64,000 nt of DNA from Piromyces finnis. Lineage: Eukaryota; Neocallimastigomycota; Neocallimastigomycetes; Neocallimastigales; Neocallimastigaceae. Positions 28,810 through 41,620 of the stretch are shown here, piece by piece. A model generated the notes under the pieces. That model did not search any database, was not told the origin of the DNA, and saw only the letters and a list, made by a program, of their open reading frames with translations. A program made the translations under genes and the position numbers. Position 1 is the stretch's first letter, and every line of letters starts with the position of its first letter. The stretch lies in NCBI GenBank assembly GCA_002104945.1, contig MCFH01000028.1:310001-374000 (forward strand), in the 5' to 3' direction.

Positions 28810-29231
28810 AAACAATTATATATAAAAATTACCAACTTTATCGGTTTATCAAATTACTAAAAATACAAATCAAGAAATTTTAATACTATATTTAAAAAAA
28901 AAAAATAATAATAATAAATAAAAAATTTTATTTACGTATATTTTGAATATATAATTTAAATATATATCCAAAAAATAAATCATTTTATTTTTATAATTCA
29001 ACTTTTTAATTCTATAAATATTAATTTATTAAATAAAGGGTATAATTTTCGATAAAAAAAAAAAAACAATATATATAAGCTATATTAATAATAGTTATAA
29101 TATTGTTATTATTAATGATATAACTAAATACAAAAAAATTTAATAACATATATAATAATTTTATAATTATTATATAAAAGTATAATATAAAAACTTTTTA
29201 AATATCATTATTGATATGATTTCTATTAATA
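28810..29231. other. Convergent 3' gap
   Basis: 422 bp between the stops of the F-BAR and CHK1 genes. It holds ATA-rich DNA and A tracts only, presumably the two 3' UTRs; no further feature was seen. Confidence 0.6.
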
Positions 29232-31922
29232 TTACTCTTCATTAACATTTGATTGAATTGCTTCAATAACTGCACGGAAAAACCGTTTAAATTCAATTGG
29301 ATCACCCTAAAATTTTGAAATATATAATATATTAATAAAAGTATTTAAATAATTAAATATATATATAACTATAATTGTTTTCTTACTTTTGATTTCTTGA
29401 ACGTTACTAATTTTAAATTGTGATCAACATATTGAATTCTAATTGCGCCATTTAATGGACATTTTCTTTTATCAACAGTACTAAAACTTATCTATTTTAT
29501 TAAATTTAATAAATATAAATAATTATTTTTTGAATATTAATATATTTAAATTGTTTGATTATTTTATATAAAAATTGATTTTATAAATATTACTTTAAAT
29601 GATTGAAGTTGTGCTTTATACGGAACTAAAAATCCATCCAATACTTCCTTCATTTTACCGAAAATAATTTTTGGATCATCATAGGTATAAAAGTGTGTTA
29701 ATCTTTCAGCTGGGAAAAGTAGTGATTGTGATTGTGAAAATGATATTGATTGGGATTGGGACTTTAAAATATTTTTATAAAGAGTTAAAAAATATTAGTT
29801 ATTTAAAATCTTCCTTTTATATATAAGATAATAATTATGAAAATATGATTATGACAATTACATATTTAAATATATCATCATTCGGTATATAATTAATAGG
29901 TTGTGAAAATGACATTATATTTTGATCATTATAATTATACTGCGTGTCATCTATACTTTTTTGAAGATTTTCTGGTTGTGAATACGATAATATACCAGAC
30001 GATTGATTAGCCTCTAAATCGGGTTGTAAATTAACTTCTTGCTGAGACTCTAATGGTTCCATAATCTTTATTTCACCTGCCATTGTTAATTTCTTAACTA
30101 ATCTTTCTGCTAATTTATTTGGATTATTGCATTTTCCTTTATATATAAAGATTTTTATAGTTAAATTCATGTAAAAAAAAAAAACATTGATAAACGATTT
30201 ATTTATATATAGAAATTTACCATTTGTAATCATTTCATTTTTTCTAATTTTTCAATATTAAATTTACAAAAATATTATTAGTAATTAACATCCATAATAT
30301 TAATGCTTTTTTAAGTTTATAGCCTTTTTTATATTACCTTGTAAACCATGGATCTTTTTTGATATCTTCAATTGTATACCTTTTATTAGGCTCTATAGTT
30401 AAAACACCTTTTATTAAACCTTTTTATTATTGGTATATAAATTAATCTTATTTGAAGCATTTAATTTTATTTATACATTATAAAATTATCAAAATTTACT
30501 TAATACGGGTTTTGAAAATGTATTCCATGGTTCATAATCTAAACTTGGGTGTGATATAAATGCTACAAATTCCTCTGATCTTGGAGTTGGTTCATCCCAT
30601 GGTGTATCTTTTATATTTATTATTAGGTACATTTACATAATATTTTTATAATTAGAAAAGATTCGTATTGTTGAATATTTAATACTTTATAAATTTTATT
30701 TGATTTTAATTCATACTTCCAGCTAATAATGCAAATAAAATGATTCCTGATGACCAAATATCGACCGGAGGACCCTCATAATCCATACAATGTATCTTTC
30801 AAAATATAAAGATTTTTATATGAATATTAACAATTTTTTTAAAAAAAAACAAAAAAACAAAAAAAACATTACTTCATTAGTCTTTACTTAGTCTTTACCT
30901 CTGGTGCAACATATGGTGGTGTACCACAAGCACTAGTTAATCTTCTTGTAACACCTTTATATTTGAATAATGTTGCTAAGCCAAAATCTGATATTTTTAA
31001 ATTGCCTTTGTTTATATAATCATAAATAAGTAAAAATTATTAAAATATTTTAAATAATTACTATTATTATTATATTGTTATTTTATCTACCATTAGCGTC
31101 TATTAATATATTTTCTGGTTTTAAATCTCTATGGGCAATACCTCTAGAATGTAAATATTCCTATTATAAAATATTTAAAAATTTTATTTTTAATTAAGAT
31201 TTATTTATATTTTTTTTTTTTTTTTTTTTACAAATAAAGTATCTTTATTTACCATTCCTGAAACTAATTGCTTATAATAAAAATGTGCTAAATCTTCTTC
31301 TAAACCATAATCAGCAGCTATTAGTATTATTTTATTAATATTAATATGCAATAAGAGAGAAATATTAATTTTATTTCCAAAAATTTATTTCAAAAATTAA
31401 CATTTTTCTTGGATTTACCTATTTTATCGAATAATTCGCCACCGGCTGCATATTCCATCATCATATAAACAAAATTTTTATCTTCAACTGCTCTCATTAA
31501 TTTAATTATATTTTCATGATGGAGACATTGATGAAGTGCAATTTCTCTTTCTAAATTTTTTCTTGCTTTAGTATTTTGTTTTGAAATTATTTTTACTGCA
31601 ATTATTTCCCCATTTTCTGAATTTACAGCTATTTTTACTCTTATTGAATTATTATATTTTAATTTAATTTTTGATAATTATTAATAAAAATTTCTATCAA
31701 TATATTATATAAAATAATACTAATATTAATTTCATCTTACTTTCCATTTGAACCTATGTATATTTAAAGTCAATTATGGAATTTATATCATAATTAATAT
31801 AAATATTATTTAGAATATAATAATTACTTATTAATCTTTTGATAACATTATTTACCTTCACCAATAGTTTCTTTTAATATATAGCCAGATACATTTTTTT
31901 GGATTATTTGTGAAGAAAGCAT
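29232..31922 (-). CDS. CHK1: Checkpoint kinase CHK1
   Basis: Fourteen exons on the minus strand: 31856-31922, 31741-31753, 31419-31639, 31253-31317, 31091-31160, 30899-31005, 30717-30795, 30500-30607, 30338-30419, 30221-30243, 29862-30136, 29594-29761, 29387-29491 and 29232-29306, in phase, 485 residues (human CHK1 has 476). The Ser/Thr kinase domain has GEGSNGKV at 21-28, Lys43 in [12 protein letters not shown] with Asp134, DFG with Asp152, and the activation-loop block [12 protein letters not shown]. Then come [17 protein letters not shown] and ITIPDIKKD-like [12 protein letters not shown]. The C-terminal KA1-like domain carries [17 protein letters not shown], close to the human GDGLEFKRHF. 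Between them, residues about 309-384 hold some eight Ser/Thr-Gln pairs (YSQP, FSQP, SQSQ), matching the ATR/Rad3-phosphorylated region. CHK1 halts the cell cycle after replication stress or DNA damage. Exon 2 is just 13 nt and supplies part of the glycine loop; without it the kinase frame breaks. Confidence 0.93.
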
Positions 31923-32363
31923 ATTAATTAATTAACTAATTAAATAATTGAATAATTAAATATTTTATATTTTTTAAAATAGACTTTCGACTCTATACTT
32001 TTTATATAATTTGAATTGTGAAATTCTTTTAAAATTGAATTTATGTCTTTTTGAATAAAAAAAAAAAGTTGAATAATCTTAATTTCAATGTTTTGATAAT
32101 TATTGATAATAGACTTTAGATATTTATAATTTGTAATTATTTTAATGTTGAAAAATAATTTTTTAATAGTTCAATAAATTTTAAAAAAACATAATGAAAA
32201 CTTAGTGTTTTAGATACAATATTTTATTTATATTTTCGATAACGTTTCAATAATAATAAAACTACTATCCATTTATAAACATTGAATAGGTTCGTTTTTC
32301 AAGGACACTATTTAAATTAATATGAATTTGAAAATTATAAATTTAGATGAATAATAATAAATA

Positions 32364-32402
32364 ATTATTGGTTATTAATTATTTTTATTAATAACCAATA
32401 AT
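32364..32402. promoter_or_regulatory. 16-bp perfect palindrome with two opposed CCAAT boxes
   Basis: Arms ATTATTGGTTATTAAT (32364-32379) and ATTAATAACCAATAAT (32387-32402) are exact reverse complements around a seven-base loop. The right arm contains CCAAT and the left arm its complement ATTGG. It sits about 440 bp upstream of CHK1 and 235 bp upstream of SSF1. CCAAT is bound by the HAP/NF-Y complex in fungi; use as a shared bidirectional element is inference. Confidence 0.45.
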
Positions 32403-32535
32403 TTACAATACTATATGAAATATATATATTGATATTTATGTTAAAATTCATTAAATAAATGCAAAGAATATTTTATACACGTGTATATCAAAAGATATTT
32501 TAAATTTTTTTATTGGGTTAATATTTTAAAAAAAT

Positions 32536-32546
32536 TAGCCAATCAA
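32536..32546 (+). promoter_or_regulatory. CCAAT box upstream of SSF1
   Basis: TAGCCAATCAA matches the preferred CCAAT-box context (CCAATCA) and lies about 95 bp before the SSF1 start codon, a typical distance for a HAP/NF-Y site. It is one of few non-A+T words in this promoter. Binding is inferred. Confidence 0.45.
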
Positions 32547-32635
32547 AAGGAGGATATATAAATTTAATTTTTTTTGAAAAATTACTTTTTTTTTTTCTTT
32601 TCGTAACAATATTTATATATATTTTAATTTGAAAT

Positions 32636-34879
32636 ATGGGTAGAAGAGTAAAAATTTATTTTATTTTTTAAAATTTTAAAAATATATATATATATATATA
32701 ATAATTTATGAATAATGAAAATGAAATTAAATATATAAAAGTATTTTCATTAAATTTAATTGAAAATAATATATCTTTGTTTATATGACAGTATAAATTA
32801 ATAAGAAGTACGAATAAATATTTCAATAATAAAAATGTTAAAAAAAAAAAAAAAATTAAAATTTAATTCTAAAATTTTAAAAAGAAAAATGCATTTAATA
32901 AAAAATAATTTTTAATAAATATTTTTTTCCAGTTGACATTTAATTTAATATAATAAATGATTTTGATGCAATAATATTTATGGAAGTCACACTTCAAAAA
33001 TTATATATAAATTACTGATTAAACATATATTAAATATAATAACAAATATAATAATAAAAGATTTATTTGATAAAAGCAAAAATAATAATAATATATTAAT
33101 TATAATAAAATTTAAATTATAAAATAGAGAAAAAGAAGAACTCATGTACCAATCGATGATGAAAAGGTTCCAAGATCATTTGTCATTCGTTCTGGTGTTG
33201 TAGGTAGAGCAGTTAGTTATTTAGTTAGAGATGTTCGTAAAGTTATGGAACCAAATACTGCTGTAAAATTAAGAGTAAGTTTTTTTAAAACAAAAAATTA
33301 AAAATTTAAAATTTAATTTTAAATTCTTTAATAATTAGAAATGATTTTATAATTTGAAATGTAAAAATTAAATTACATATATATTTTTTAATTTTAATTT
33401 CAAAAACAGGAAAGAAAAACAAATAAATTAAAAGATTTTGTTCAAGTTGCAGGACACTATGGTGTAACACATTTTTTAATTTTCTCACAAACAAAAGTTG
33501 GTACAAATTTAAGAATAGCTCGTACCCCACGAGGTCCAACATTAACTTTTAGAATCAATCAATATTCAACAATAAAAGATGTATTATCATTACAAACAAA
33601 TCCAAGATCTAAAGGAACAGAATACAAAAACCCACCACTTGTAAATTTTTAACTTATAGTAATATAACTTTTTTTAAATAAAAAGATGATAAAAATTTTA
33701 ATAAATTTATTATTTTATTTAATATAAAAAATATAATATCAACCTATCAATACTCGAAAACAATATAAAATAATCTAAATAGCTTGTATTAAATAATTTT
33801 GGGGATAACGATAAGCATATGAAATTAATGACAGCTATGTTCCAAAATTTATTCCCACCTATTAATGTTCAAACTGTATGAATTTGAAAAATAAACTGTT
33901 ATACTTATTAAATTTAATAATAACTATAAGAAGAATTTATATTAATATTTTAATACAATACAATATTAATTAAAATAAATACCATTTATAGATGAAATTA
34001 GGGGAAGCCAAAAGAGTTTTATTATTAAATTATGATAGTGAAACAGATAGAATAGATTTCCGTCATTATTATATAGGAATTAAAATTACCGGAGTAAATA
34101 AATCTATAAAAAGAATTATTCAAACTGAAGTACCTAATTTAAATAAATTTGACGATATTAGTGAATATATTTTAAGGTAAAATATTAAAAGTTTTATACT
34201 TAACGAAAGAATAAAAACATTAATTTTATATGAAAAAAATTATATATAATAAAAATTGTAGAGAAGCACATGCTTCAGAATCAGATATTGAAGATGGACC
34301 AGATTCTACCATTGTTATACCACAAAAATTAAATAGAAATCAAAGAACAGAACAAAGAGCTGTACGTTTAACTGAAATTGGACCAAGAATGACATTACAA
34401 TTAACAAAAATTCAAAATGGCTTTTGTGATGGTTCTATTATATACCATAGATTCAGTAAGTATTACAGGAATAAATTGTATGTAGTATTATTAAAATGAC
34501 CAAAAGTAAATTTTAACATAAAATATTTAATTAAAATACAGTTAAGAAAACAAAGGAAGAAGAAAAACAAATAGAAAAGCTTCATAATCAAAAAATAAAG
34601 GAAAAGGAAAAGCGTCGTAAGGAACAAGAAGATAATATTAAACGTAAGCAAGAAGAAAAGGAAAGAATTGCTAATAATAATAGAAAAATGCAAAGAGACT
34701 TATTAAAAGCCAAGTTAGCTCAACAAAAAGCAGAAAGTCAACAAAATGAAAATGACGATAATATAGAGGAAGATGAAGATGATGAAGATGATAACATAAA
34801 TGATGTTGAATTAATTGGCGATGATGAAGAATTAGAATCTGAAGAAGAAGAAGATGATGATGAAATGGATGAAGATTAA
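32636..34879 (+). CDS. SSF1: Ribosome biogenesis factor SSF1/PPAN (Brix domain)
   Basis: Seven exons in phase, 399 residues: 32636-32647, 33128-33274, 33410-33640, 33783-33875, 33992-34176, 34262-34455 and 34542-34879. The first exon is only 12 nt (MGRR) and joins RKRRTHVPIDDEKVP, matching the KKRTHV start of yeast Ssf1. The Brix domain follows with VPRSFVIRSGVVG, LVRDVRKVMEPNTAVKLRERK, AGHYGVTHFLIFSQTK, LRIARTPRGPTLTFRI, NPPLLVLNNF, MFQNLFPPINV, DFRHYYIGIKITGVNKSIKR and IGPRMTLQLTKIQNG. The C-terminus is a Lys/Glu-rich helix followed by an acidic Asp/Glu run. Ssf1 acts in the nucleolus in 27S pre-rRNA processing for the large ribosomal subunit. Length and domain order agree with the family (about 450 residues in yeast). 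Confidence 0.93.
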
Positions 34880-36640
34880 ACAATGAAATTAAAATGTTAA
34901 TTAGATTTCCATTTATTTATTATATCCATTAATTTAACAATTAAAATTTCTTAAAAGTTTAAAAATAAATATTTAATTAATCAAACAAGCCATTATAACT
35001 AATTTTTAATTAGACTTTAAAAAAATACAATTTATTTTTATAAAACAAAATTCATATTAACTAATTAGCTAAAAATTCTTTTATGTTTTATAATATTAAA
35101 ATAAGCACATAGAATATACAATATATTTTAATAATTATAATTTATTTAATACACCATCGTATTTAATATACAAATAAAAAAAATATATATAAGAATAAAT
35201 ATAAATATTTTTAATAATTAAAAAGATAAATATATTTTTTTTATTTTTTGATATATAAATAAATTTACATTTTTATCGTAAAAAGTTCATTATGAAAAGG
35301 TTATTATTTTTATATATTATATATAATATATTATATCTATTATTATCTTTTGTTGTTAAATAAAAAATAACGGTTAAAATATTTAATATTTTCTTTTTAT
35401 ATTTTTTGATGACATTTTTCTTTTAAAAAAAAAAAAAAAGAGAGAGAGAAAATAAATATTAAATAGAGTAAATTGAATCAAATGAAAGGTTGAATATAAA
35501 TAATAATTTAATTTTAATTATATTTTAAAAGATATTTTTAAATTTTTTGTATAATTAATGCAAGATTAATTTTATTTTTAAAGACAAACTTTAATTCATA
35601 ATTAAAATAAAATAATTAATTATTATAATTCTAAATTATAGGAAAAATATATAGGTATATAATTATAGTATATTATGAAAATGTACAAGAAATAATCTCG
35701 GTTCAATAGAAAAAAGATAATACAAATATCATCAATTATTTTTAATTATCATTAATAAATGTAATTTTTTTATAATTATTTATTTTATGGTAATATTAAT
35801 TATTATAATAATTTAAAATAGGTAATATATATAACTATATAGTATAATCAAACAATAAATAATTAATTCAATAGAGAAAAAAAAAAAAAAAATACTAAAT
35901 AATTATTATAAATCATAAATTATAAATAATTATAATAATTATTATTAATCAAATATATTTAGTATTCTTTATATATTATATATATATAATTTTTTCTTTA
36001 TTTTGATTTACCTTTTATATATATATACAAAATTTTTATATTAATAAATATTAACATTAAAAGATGAATATTAAAATCTGATGCTATATATAATTTTTCT
36101 ATCTAGCAGCTTATAAAATATTAGTACAATAAGGCATTTCTATTTGTTTACTTGATTGATAATAATAATAAAATATAACTTTTATTATTTATGGATACTT
36201 CAATTAGATATTAATATCAGATAAAGTAATAATAAAGATCGACTTTGAAATTATAATAATATCAAGTGTATAGAAATAATATTTAACTAATTAACAGGAA
36301 TATCTTAGATGTAAATATATAATTTCAATGATATGATAGCAGGATTGTTAAACTATTAATAAATTTATTTATTCTATAGAATTAATAATTTAAATACAAA
36401 AAGAATAAGATAATTTACTAATTACTATCGTCAAGCAATATTATATATATGTTACAATAACGATTCATTATAAAACTATAAATTACATATTGAAATTAAT
36501 TTTATTCTTTTTTTATATTGAAATTAATTAAATATTATGAAAGGCATTCTTAATAGAAATTACATTATTAAAAAATATATATTCAACATCAAAAAAAAAA
36601 AACCAATATTTCTTTAGTTTAAAACTTTCATATTAATTCA
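34880..36640. other. Intergenic, A+T-rich
   Basis: About 1.8 kb between SSF1 and the RasGEF gene. It has ATA-rich DNA with A tracts and no frame, RNA gene or repeat that I can support. It must hold the RasGEF promoter. Confidence 0.6.
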
Positions 36641-39532
36641 ATGAAAAAAAGAGCTTCATTGAGTATTAGTCCTATAAAATTCTCAAATTCAAAAAAGATA
36701 CTGAAATCTTTAAAGGTTCAAAACTATTTTTAATTAAAAAAAAATAATATTTTTATTCTATATCAATCTTCTTTAAAGAAAAAAAAAATAATAGAGTTAA
36801 AAGTTAATTGAGAAATAATGATAAATAATATTAATTATTTGTATTATATATTTCACTTTTATACAAAAATACATTTTTCAATAAATATTTTTATCGTTTA
36901 CTAATCACTACTAAGGAACACGAAAATGATGAAGAATTACCAGATATACAAAATTTAAAAATTGATACATCGAATATCAATTCTGATAATCAGATACCCA
37001 ACAATAAAGTATATAATAAAACGCTATCGTCTTCAATATTAAGTGTAATGCTTTCTATATACTTAAATCATAAAATTGTTAGAAATATAAAAATAAAATT
37101 TGTTAACAAGTTGTATTATAAATATAATTATATAAAATATATATATATAATATGTTTTAAATCAAAATAAAAAAAAATAATAACAACAATAATAGGATGA
37201 TTCAAATCATGATATTAAATTTAAAAATTCAAAATATGGTAAAAAAAGCAATACATTACCCATTATAAATTCATCACATTCAATTAAAAAGAGACTTTCT
37301 GAAATAAATGATAAAGATAAAAGAAAGGTATAATCATATCATACATAGTTTTATGAATAATTTTATAATATAGAATATAAGAAAAATAAAGTATTGCAAT
37401 AGATATTAATTTTATAAATGAAAACATCGTAATTATTTATAAATATATTGATGTTAAATAAAAACAATAATATTAAAAGTCAATAAATGAAATACAGGTA
37501 GATATTGTTTTAATGAATCATTTTAATAATTTTATCTATTATATATAATAGTTTCTAATTATAATATAAATTGAAAAAGGAATTATTTCGAAATACAAAT
37601 GTTGTTACCAGAACAAATTTGGATGACTGTTTGAGTTCACCCAATATTTCTGATGTGGTACAACTAACAAAAAAAAACAATATTAAATATATTTCTATTT
37701 ACATTATTTTTATTAAAATATAATAACATATATAATAATAATAAAAGAATATCGATGTATTTGAGGTTGATCCCAAAGAAATAGCGGTATAAGATAAAAC
37801 TTTTATTATTATTTTTTAATTAATAAAATAAAATTATTAATCAAAACATTCATTTTATAATATATTATTACAGAGACAAATGTGTTTGATGAATGCAAAA
37901 ATATTTAAAAAAATTACTCAAAATGAATTACTATCTTTAGCATGGAATAAACCAAATAAAAGGATAAAAACTCCTAACATTGTATTAATGACAGAACAAT
38001 TTAATAAGGTCTAAAATTCTATCATTTAATATGCCATATATAGTGAAATAATAATTGAACTATCTTTATTAACTTATTTATATATATCTATATATTATTT
38101 TATTCTATTTTAAATAAATTATATGGAATTAAAATAACTACTAATGATTTTTATGAACATGATACTTGATAAATATAATATATAGATTACATTATGGGTT
38201 AGTAATGATATATTATCATCATCACTACCTTCAGAAAGAACTCAGAAAATATCAAGATACATATATATAGAAAAAGTATGTTTTTTTTTTTTTTTTAGGA
38301 AGGTCAATTAAAAAATATATAAAAATAACAATTATTACCTCAATATGTATATAAATTAATTAATACAATGTAAATATTCAAATATATGTAAATGCAAATT
38401 TTAATAAATCAACACTTTTTTGTTTTTTTAATTAAAATATAAAAAAAGGCATGTTTAAAAAATAATGATTTTCATAGTTTAAAAAGTATAATATCAGCAT
38501 TAGAATCTACACCAATTCATAGATTAGAAAAAACTTGGATGGTAAATAATTAATATAAAAAAGAAAAAAACTAATAATAATTTTTTATTATATGCTATTA
38601 ATATTAATAACTTATTAAAATATAATAAAAAAAAATATTACTAAAAAAAGCTTCTACCTAAAAAAGAAAAAGCGAAACATAAAAAGTATGCAACGTTAAT
38701 GTCGATGGAAAGAAACTCAGAAGAATATAGAAAATATTTACAAGAATGCAAAGGTGCAAAAATACCATATTTAGGTAACATATATCATAAATAAAAATAT
38801 TGCTTTTAATATAATATAATATAAAATATATTGAATTTGCTACTAATATTATACAACTAACATCTTTTTTTTTCCAAAACTTTCATTGGTTATATACTAT
38901 TTTAAATAAAGGTTTATATTTAAGCGATATAACATATTTATTTGAAGCCATTGAAAAAGAAAAGACATTATCACAAGTAAAATTAGAACAAAAACTAAAA
39001 GTAAATATCAATAACATATTTAATAAATAAATATATTTTATTATTATAACAGAACAAAATAATTATAGTAATAAAAAAATGGATTCACAAAATTTTTCAA
39101 ACTCATAACTTATGTATTAAATTGTAATTTAAATATAAATATACAGTTGGATAAATTATTAAATGAATTTGAAGAATTACAAAAAGGTGCAAATTATCAA
39201 TTTAATGAGATTACCTGGATACAAAATAAACTTAGTTCTGAAAAATTAATTAATGAAATTCAACATACCCAAGATGAACATTATTTAACCAGTATTCAAT
39301 TAGAACCTAAAAAAAGCAGTAATATAAAAAAGATAAAAATAATATTTTTATTTTATTTACATACGATATAATAACAAAATAAAAAAAAATTAACATATAT
39401 CTTTTTTTTTTTTTTTTTTTTTTTTTTTTGATCTTAGAAACTGATCAAGATTCTACAAATGAAAAACCAACACATAATATTTCAATGAAATCCGTCCTAA
39501 ATAAACTTATAAATAATCATCAAAAAGATTAA
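36641..39532 (+). CDS. Ras guanine-nucleotide exchange factor (CDC25-homology domain)
   Basis: Twelve exons in phase, 404 residues: 36641-36715, 36916-37008, 37196-37327, 37580-37657, 37748-37786, 37874-38008, 38186-38275, 38449-38541, 38651-38774, 38912-39000, 39147-39318 and 39438-39532. The CDC25-homology domain starts near residue 127 with VFEVDPKEIARQMCLMNAKI, then KKITQNELLSLAW, NIVLMTEQFNKITLWVSNDI, ERTQKISRYIYIEKACLKNN, then IISALESTPIHRLEKTW. It goes on to YRKYLQECKGAKIPYLGLYL and SDITYLFEAIEK. Such proteins load GTP onto Ras-type GTPases. The N-terminal 125 residues are polar, with no recognisable REM (RasGEF_N) domain and no SH3 or PH domain, so it is a small, nearly catalytic-domain-only exchanger. 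The first exon is the least certain. The target GTPase cannot be told from sequence. Confidence 0.86.
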
Positions 39533-39702
39533 TAATAAACTATCATACATTTAATGGATTATAATACTTATTTTACTACTATTGTAGTAATAATAATTTA
39601 AAATATATACACATATACAACTTTTAATTATTATCGTTTTAGTATTTTAACATAAACATAAAAAAAAATGACACCATTATACTAATACTATGTATACACT
39701 AT

Positions 39703-39737
<35 letters not shown>

Positions 39738-40254
39738 TTTCTTATTATTATCTAAAAAATATTATAAAGTTTTTTTATAAAAAATCTTATACAAATTAAG
39801 AACAATACTATATATTTAATATGTAAAATATACAGGCATTCTTTTTTATTATTAAACACAATATTGATATTGTATAGGATATGCTCATATTATAGTTATA
39901 AAATACTTATAATAATTCTAATAAATAATAATAATTATAAAATTTATAATTATTATATTAATATGAATATCATTGAAATAAAGAAAAAAATAATTTAATA
40001 AATATAAAAATATAAAAGTATTTTCTTACTTTTATAATTATTTATTTATTTTATATATATATATATTTATTGCTTTTTTGTTTTATTTTATTTATTTTTA
40101 TTTGTTTGTTTTTTTATTTTATTTTGATTTATATTACATTTTATTCTTTCTTTCAAGATAGGTGAAAGTAATAACATTTTATTTTATCATATTATTTATT
40201 TCTTTTTATATTTTATTCATTGATTTTGATAATATAATTATGATAGTTATTAAT
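39533..40254. other. Convergent intergenic gap
   Basis: About 720 bp between the stops of the RasGEF and APH-1 genes. It is A+T-rich, with a long A tract near 39709-39733 and TTTA/TTTG runs at 40080-40130. No gene or RNA was seen. Confidence 0.6.
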
Positions 40255-41620
40255 TTATGCCATTTTTATTTTGGTAAATCTTTTGAACGCTATATATGTT
40301 GTATATCCTAATATTGAAACTAATATTACAAAACAAATTGGACAACCAAATTTCATTCTATCTGTGTATGTAAGGATAGTCTAAAAAAAAGTTAATAGAA
40401 AAAAAATTTATTAGAAAGAACTTTTTACCTTTTTTTTATTAATCATAGAATTTAATTTTAGGGGGAAAAAAAGAAAAAAAAAAAAAAAAAAATTTTATAC
40501 ATACTGCTAATGATGCCATTAAATGACCTATAAAAACCCAAGCAATTAATAATTTTTCTTTTTTCTCAAAAGCATTAAATGCTATAATAGACCATACAAT
40601 ATGTAATAACACAAAGATTGATGTAATTAAAGCTAATTAAATATAATCATATATGTATAAATTTATAATGTAAAAGAATATTAAATCAGAGTAAATAATA
40701 GGCATGAATAATATCTAATATATATTATAAATATACCAGCTATAAACGGCATAGGCATTGTAGGACAAGCTCCACATAAAATAGTACCAGGTTTTAATGA
40801 ATCTGCTAAAACAGTTGAATAGGATACAAGACCACTCATAACACCAAAACCAAGTCCACTAGCTATAAGAATGAAAGAAAAAAGTTCATTTTTTTTTTAA
40901 AATATAAGTATAAAATATGAATAAAGTACGAATTTATTTGTGAAAAATTAACAAATAAATGAAACAAACCAAATGAAAAATGATATTTATTTAATGGTGA
41001 TTTCGGTTTTTCTGACATTGCATTCAAACCTGCTTCAGCTTTACTATTATTTAAAATTAATTTATATGTATATTAATAATTTAAATATTATTGTATTTTT
41101 GAATAAATTTTCAATAAGCTTATTATCCATTATATAAAATATAATAATAATAATAATATATTTTAATAAATTATATAATATAATCAATTTACTTTAATAA
41201 TTTCCAGAATAACCATCTAAATAATTCTTGTGTAAATACACTCAATACAGAAATTAGCATAAGATAAATAATCCTTTTATAATAATCCTTATCACTATTG
41301 GCATTTTCTAGTTTTTCATATTTAAATACTAAATTAGCAATAAACCAATATATAGAAGATATTAAAATAGATATCAGCCAGAAAAATGCACTTTTTATCA
41401 TTTTAAATATATCCATAAAGTTTATTAGAAAAATTTTATTTTTAGTATTATATTTAAATCTATTTTATTATATGAAATATATACAATTCTTGAAAAAAAA
41501 AAAAAAAATCATTACACATTTAAATATACCTTGATACAACTAATATAACTAATTGTGCACTCCTCGATATGTATAATATAAATATTGTTATTGACGGACC
41601 ATATGCAATTAATAAATATG
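40255..41620 (-). CDS. APH1: Gamma-secretase subunit APH-1 (5' end open)
   Basis: Exons 41530-41620 (needs one more upstream base), 41193-41390, 40970-41043, 40737-40862, 40505-40632 and 40255-40380 close in phase and code about 248 residues, near the family length. Conserved blocks are clear: LIAYGPSITIFIL, SSAFFWLISILISS, FTQELFRWLFWKLL, the GxxxG motif in SGLGFGVMSGLVS, ADSLKPGT, then LLHIVWSIIAFNAFEKKEK and IGHLMASLAT. The two essential membrane His residues (in LLH and IGH; human His171 and His197) and the three glycines (human Gly122, 126, 130) are kept. Seven membrane segments can be drawn. APH-1 is a scaffold of gamma-secretase, which cuts membrane proteins inside the bilayer. The start codon and first few residues must be in an upstream exon I could not place. 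Presenilin, nicastrin and PEN-2 are not in the window. Confidence 0.88.

Larger units (their letters stand above)
31923..32635. other. Divergent CHK1/SSF1 promoter region
   Basis: 713 bp between two divergent start codons. It holds the CCAAT palindrome at 32364-32402 and a single CCAAT box at 32539, listed separately. The rest is A+T-rich without recognisable sites. Confidence 0.6.
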
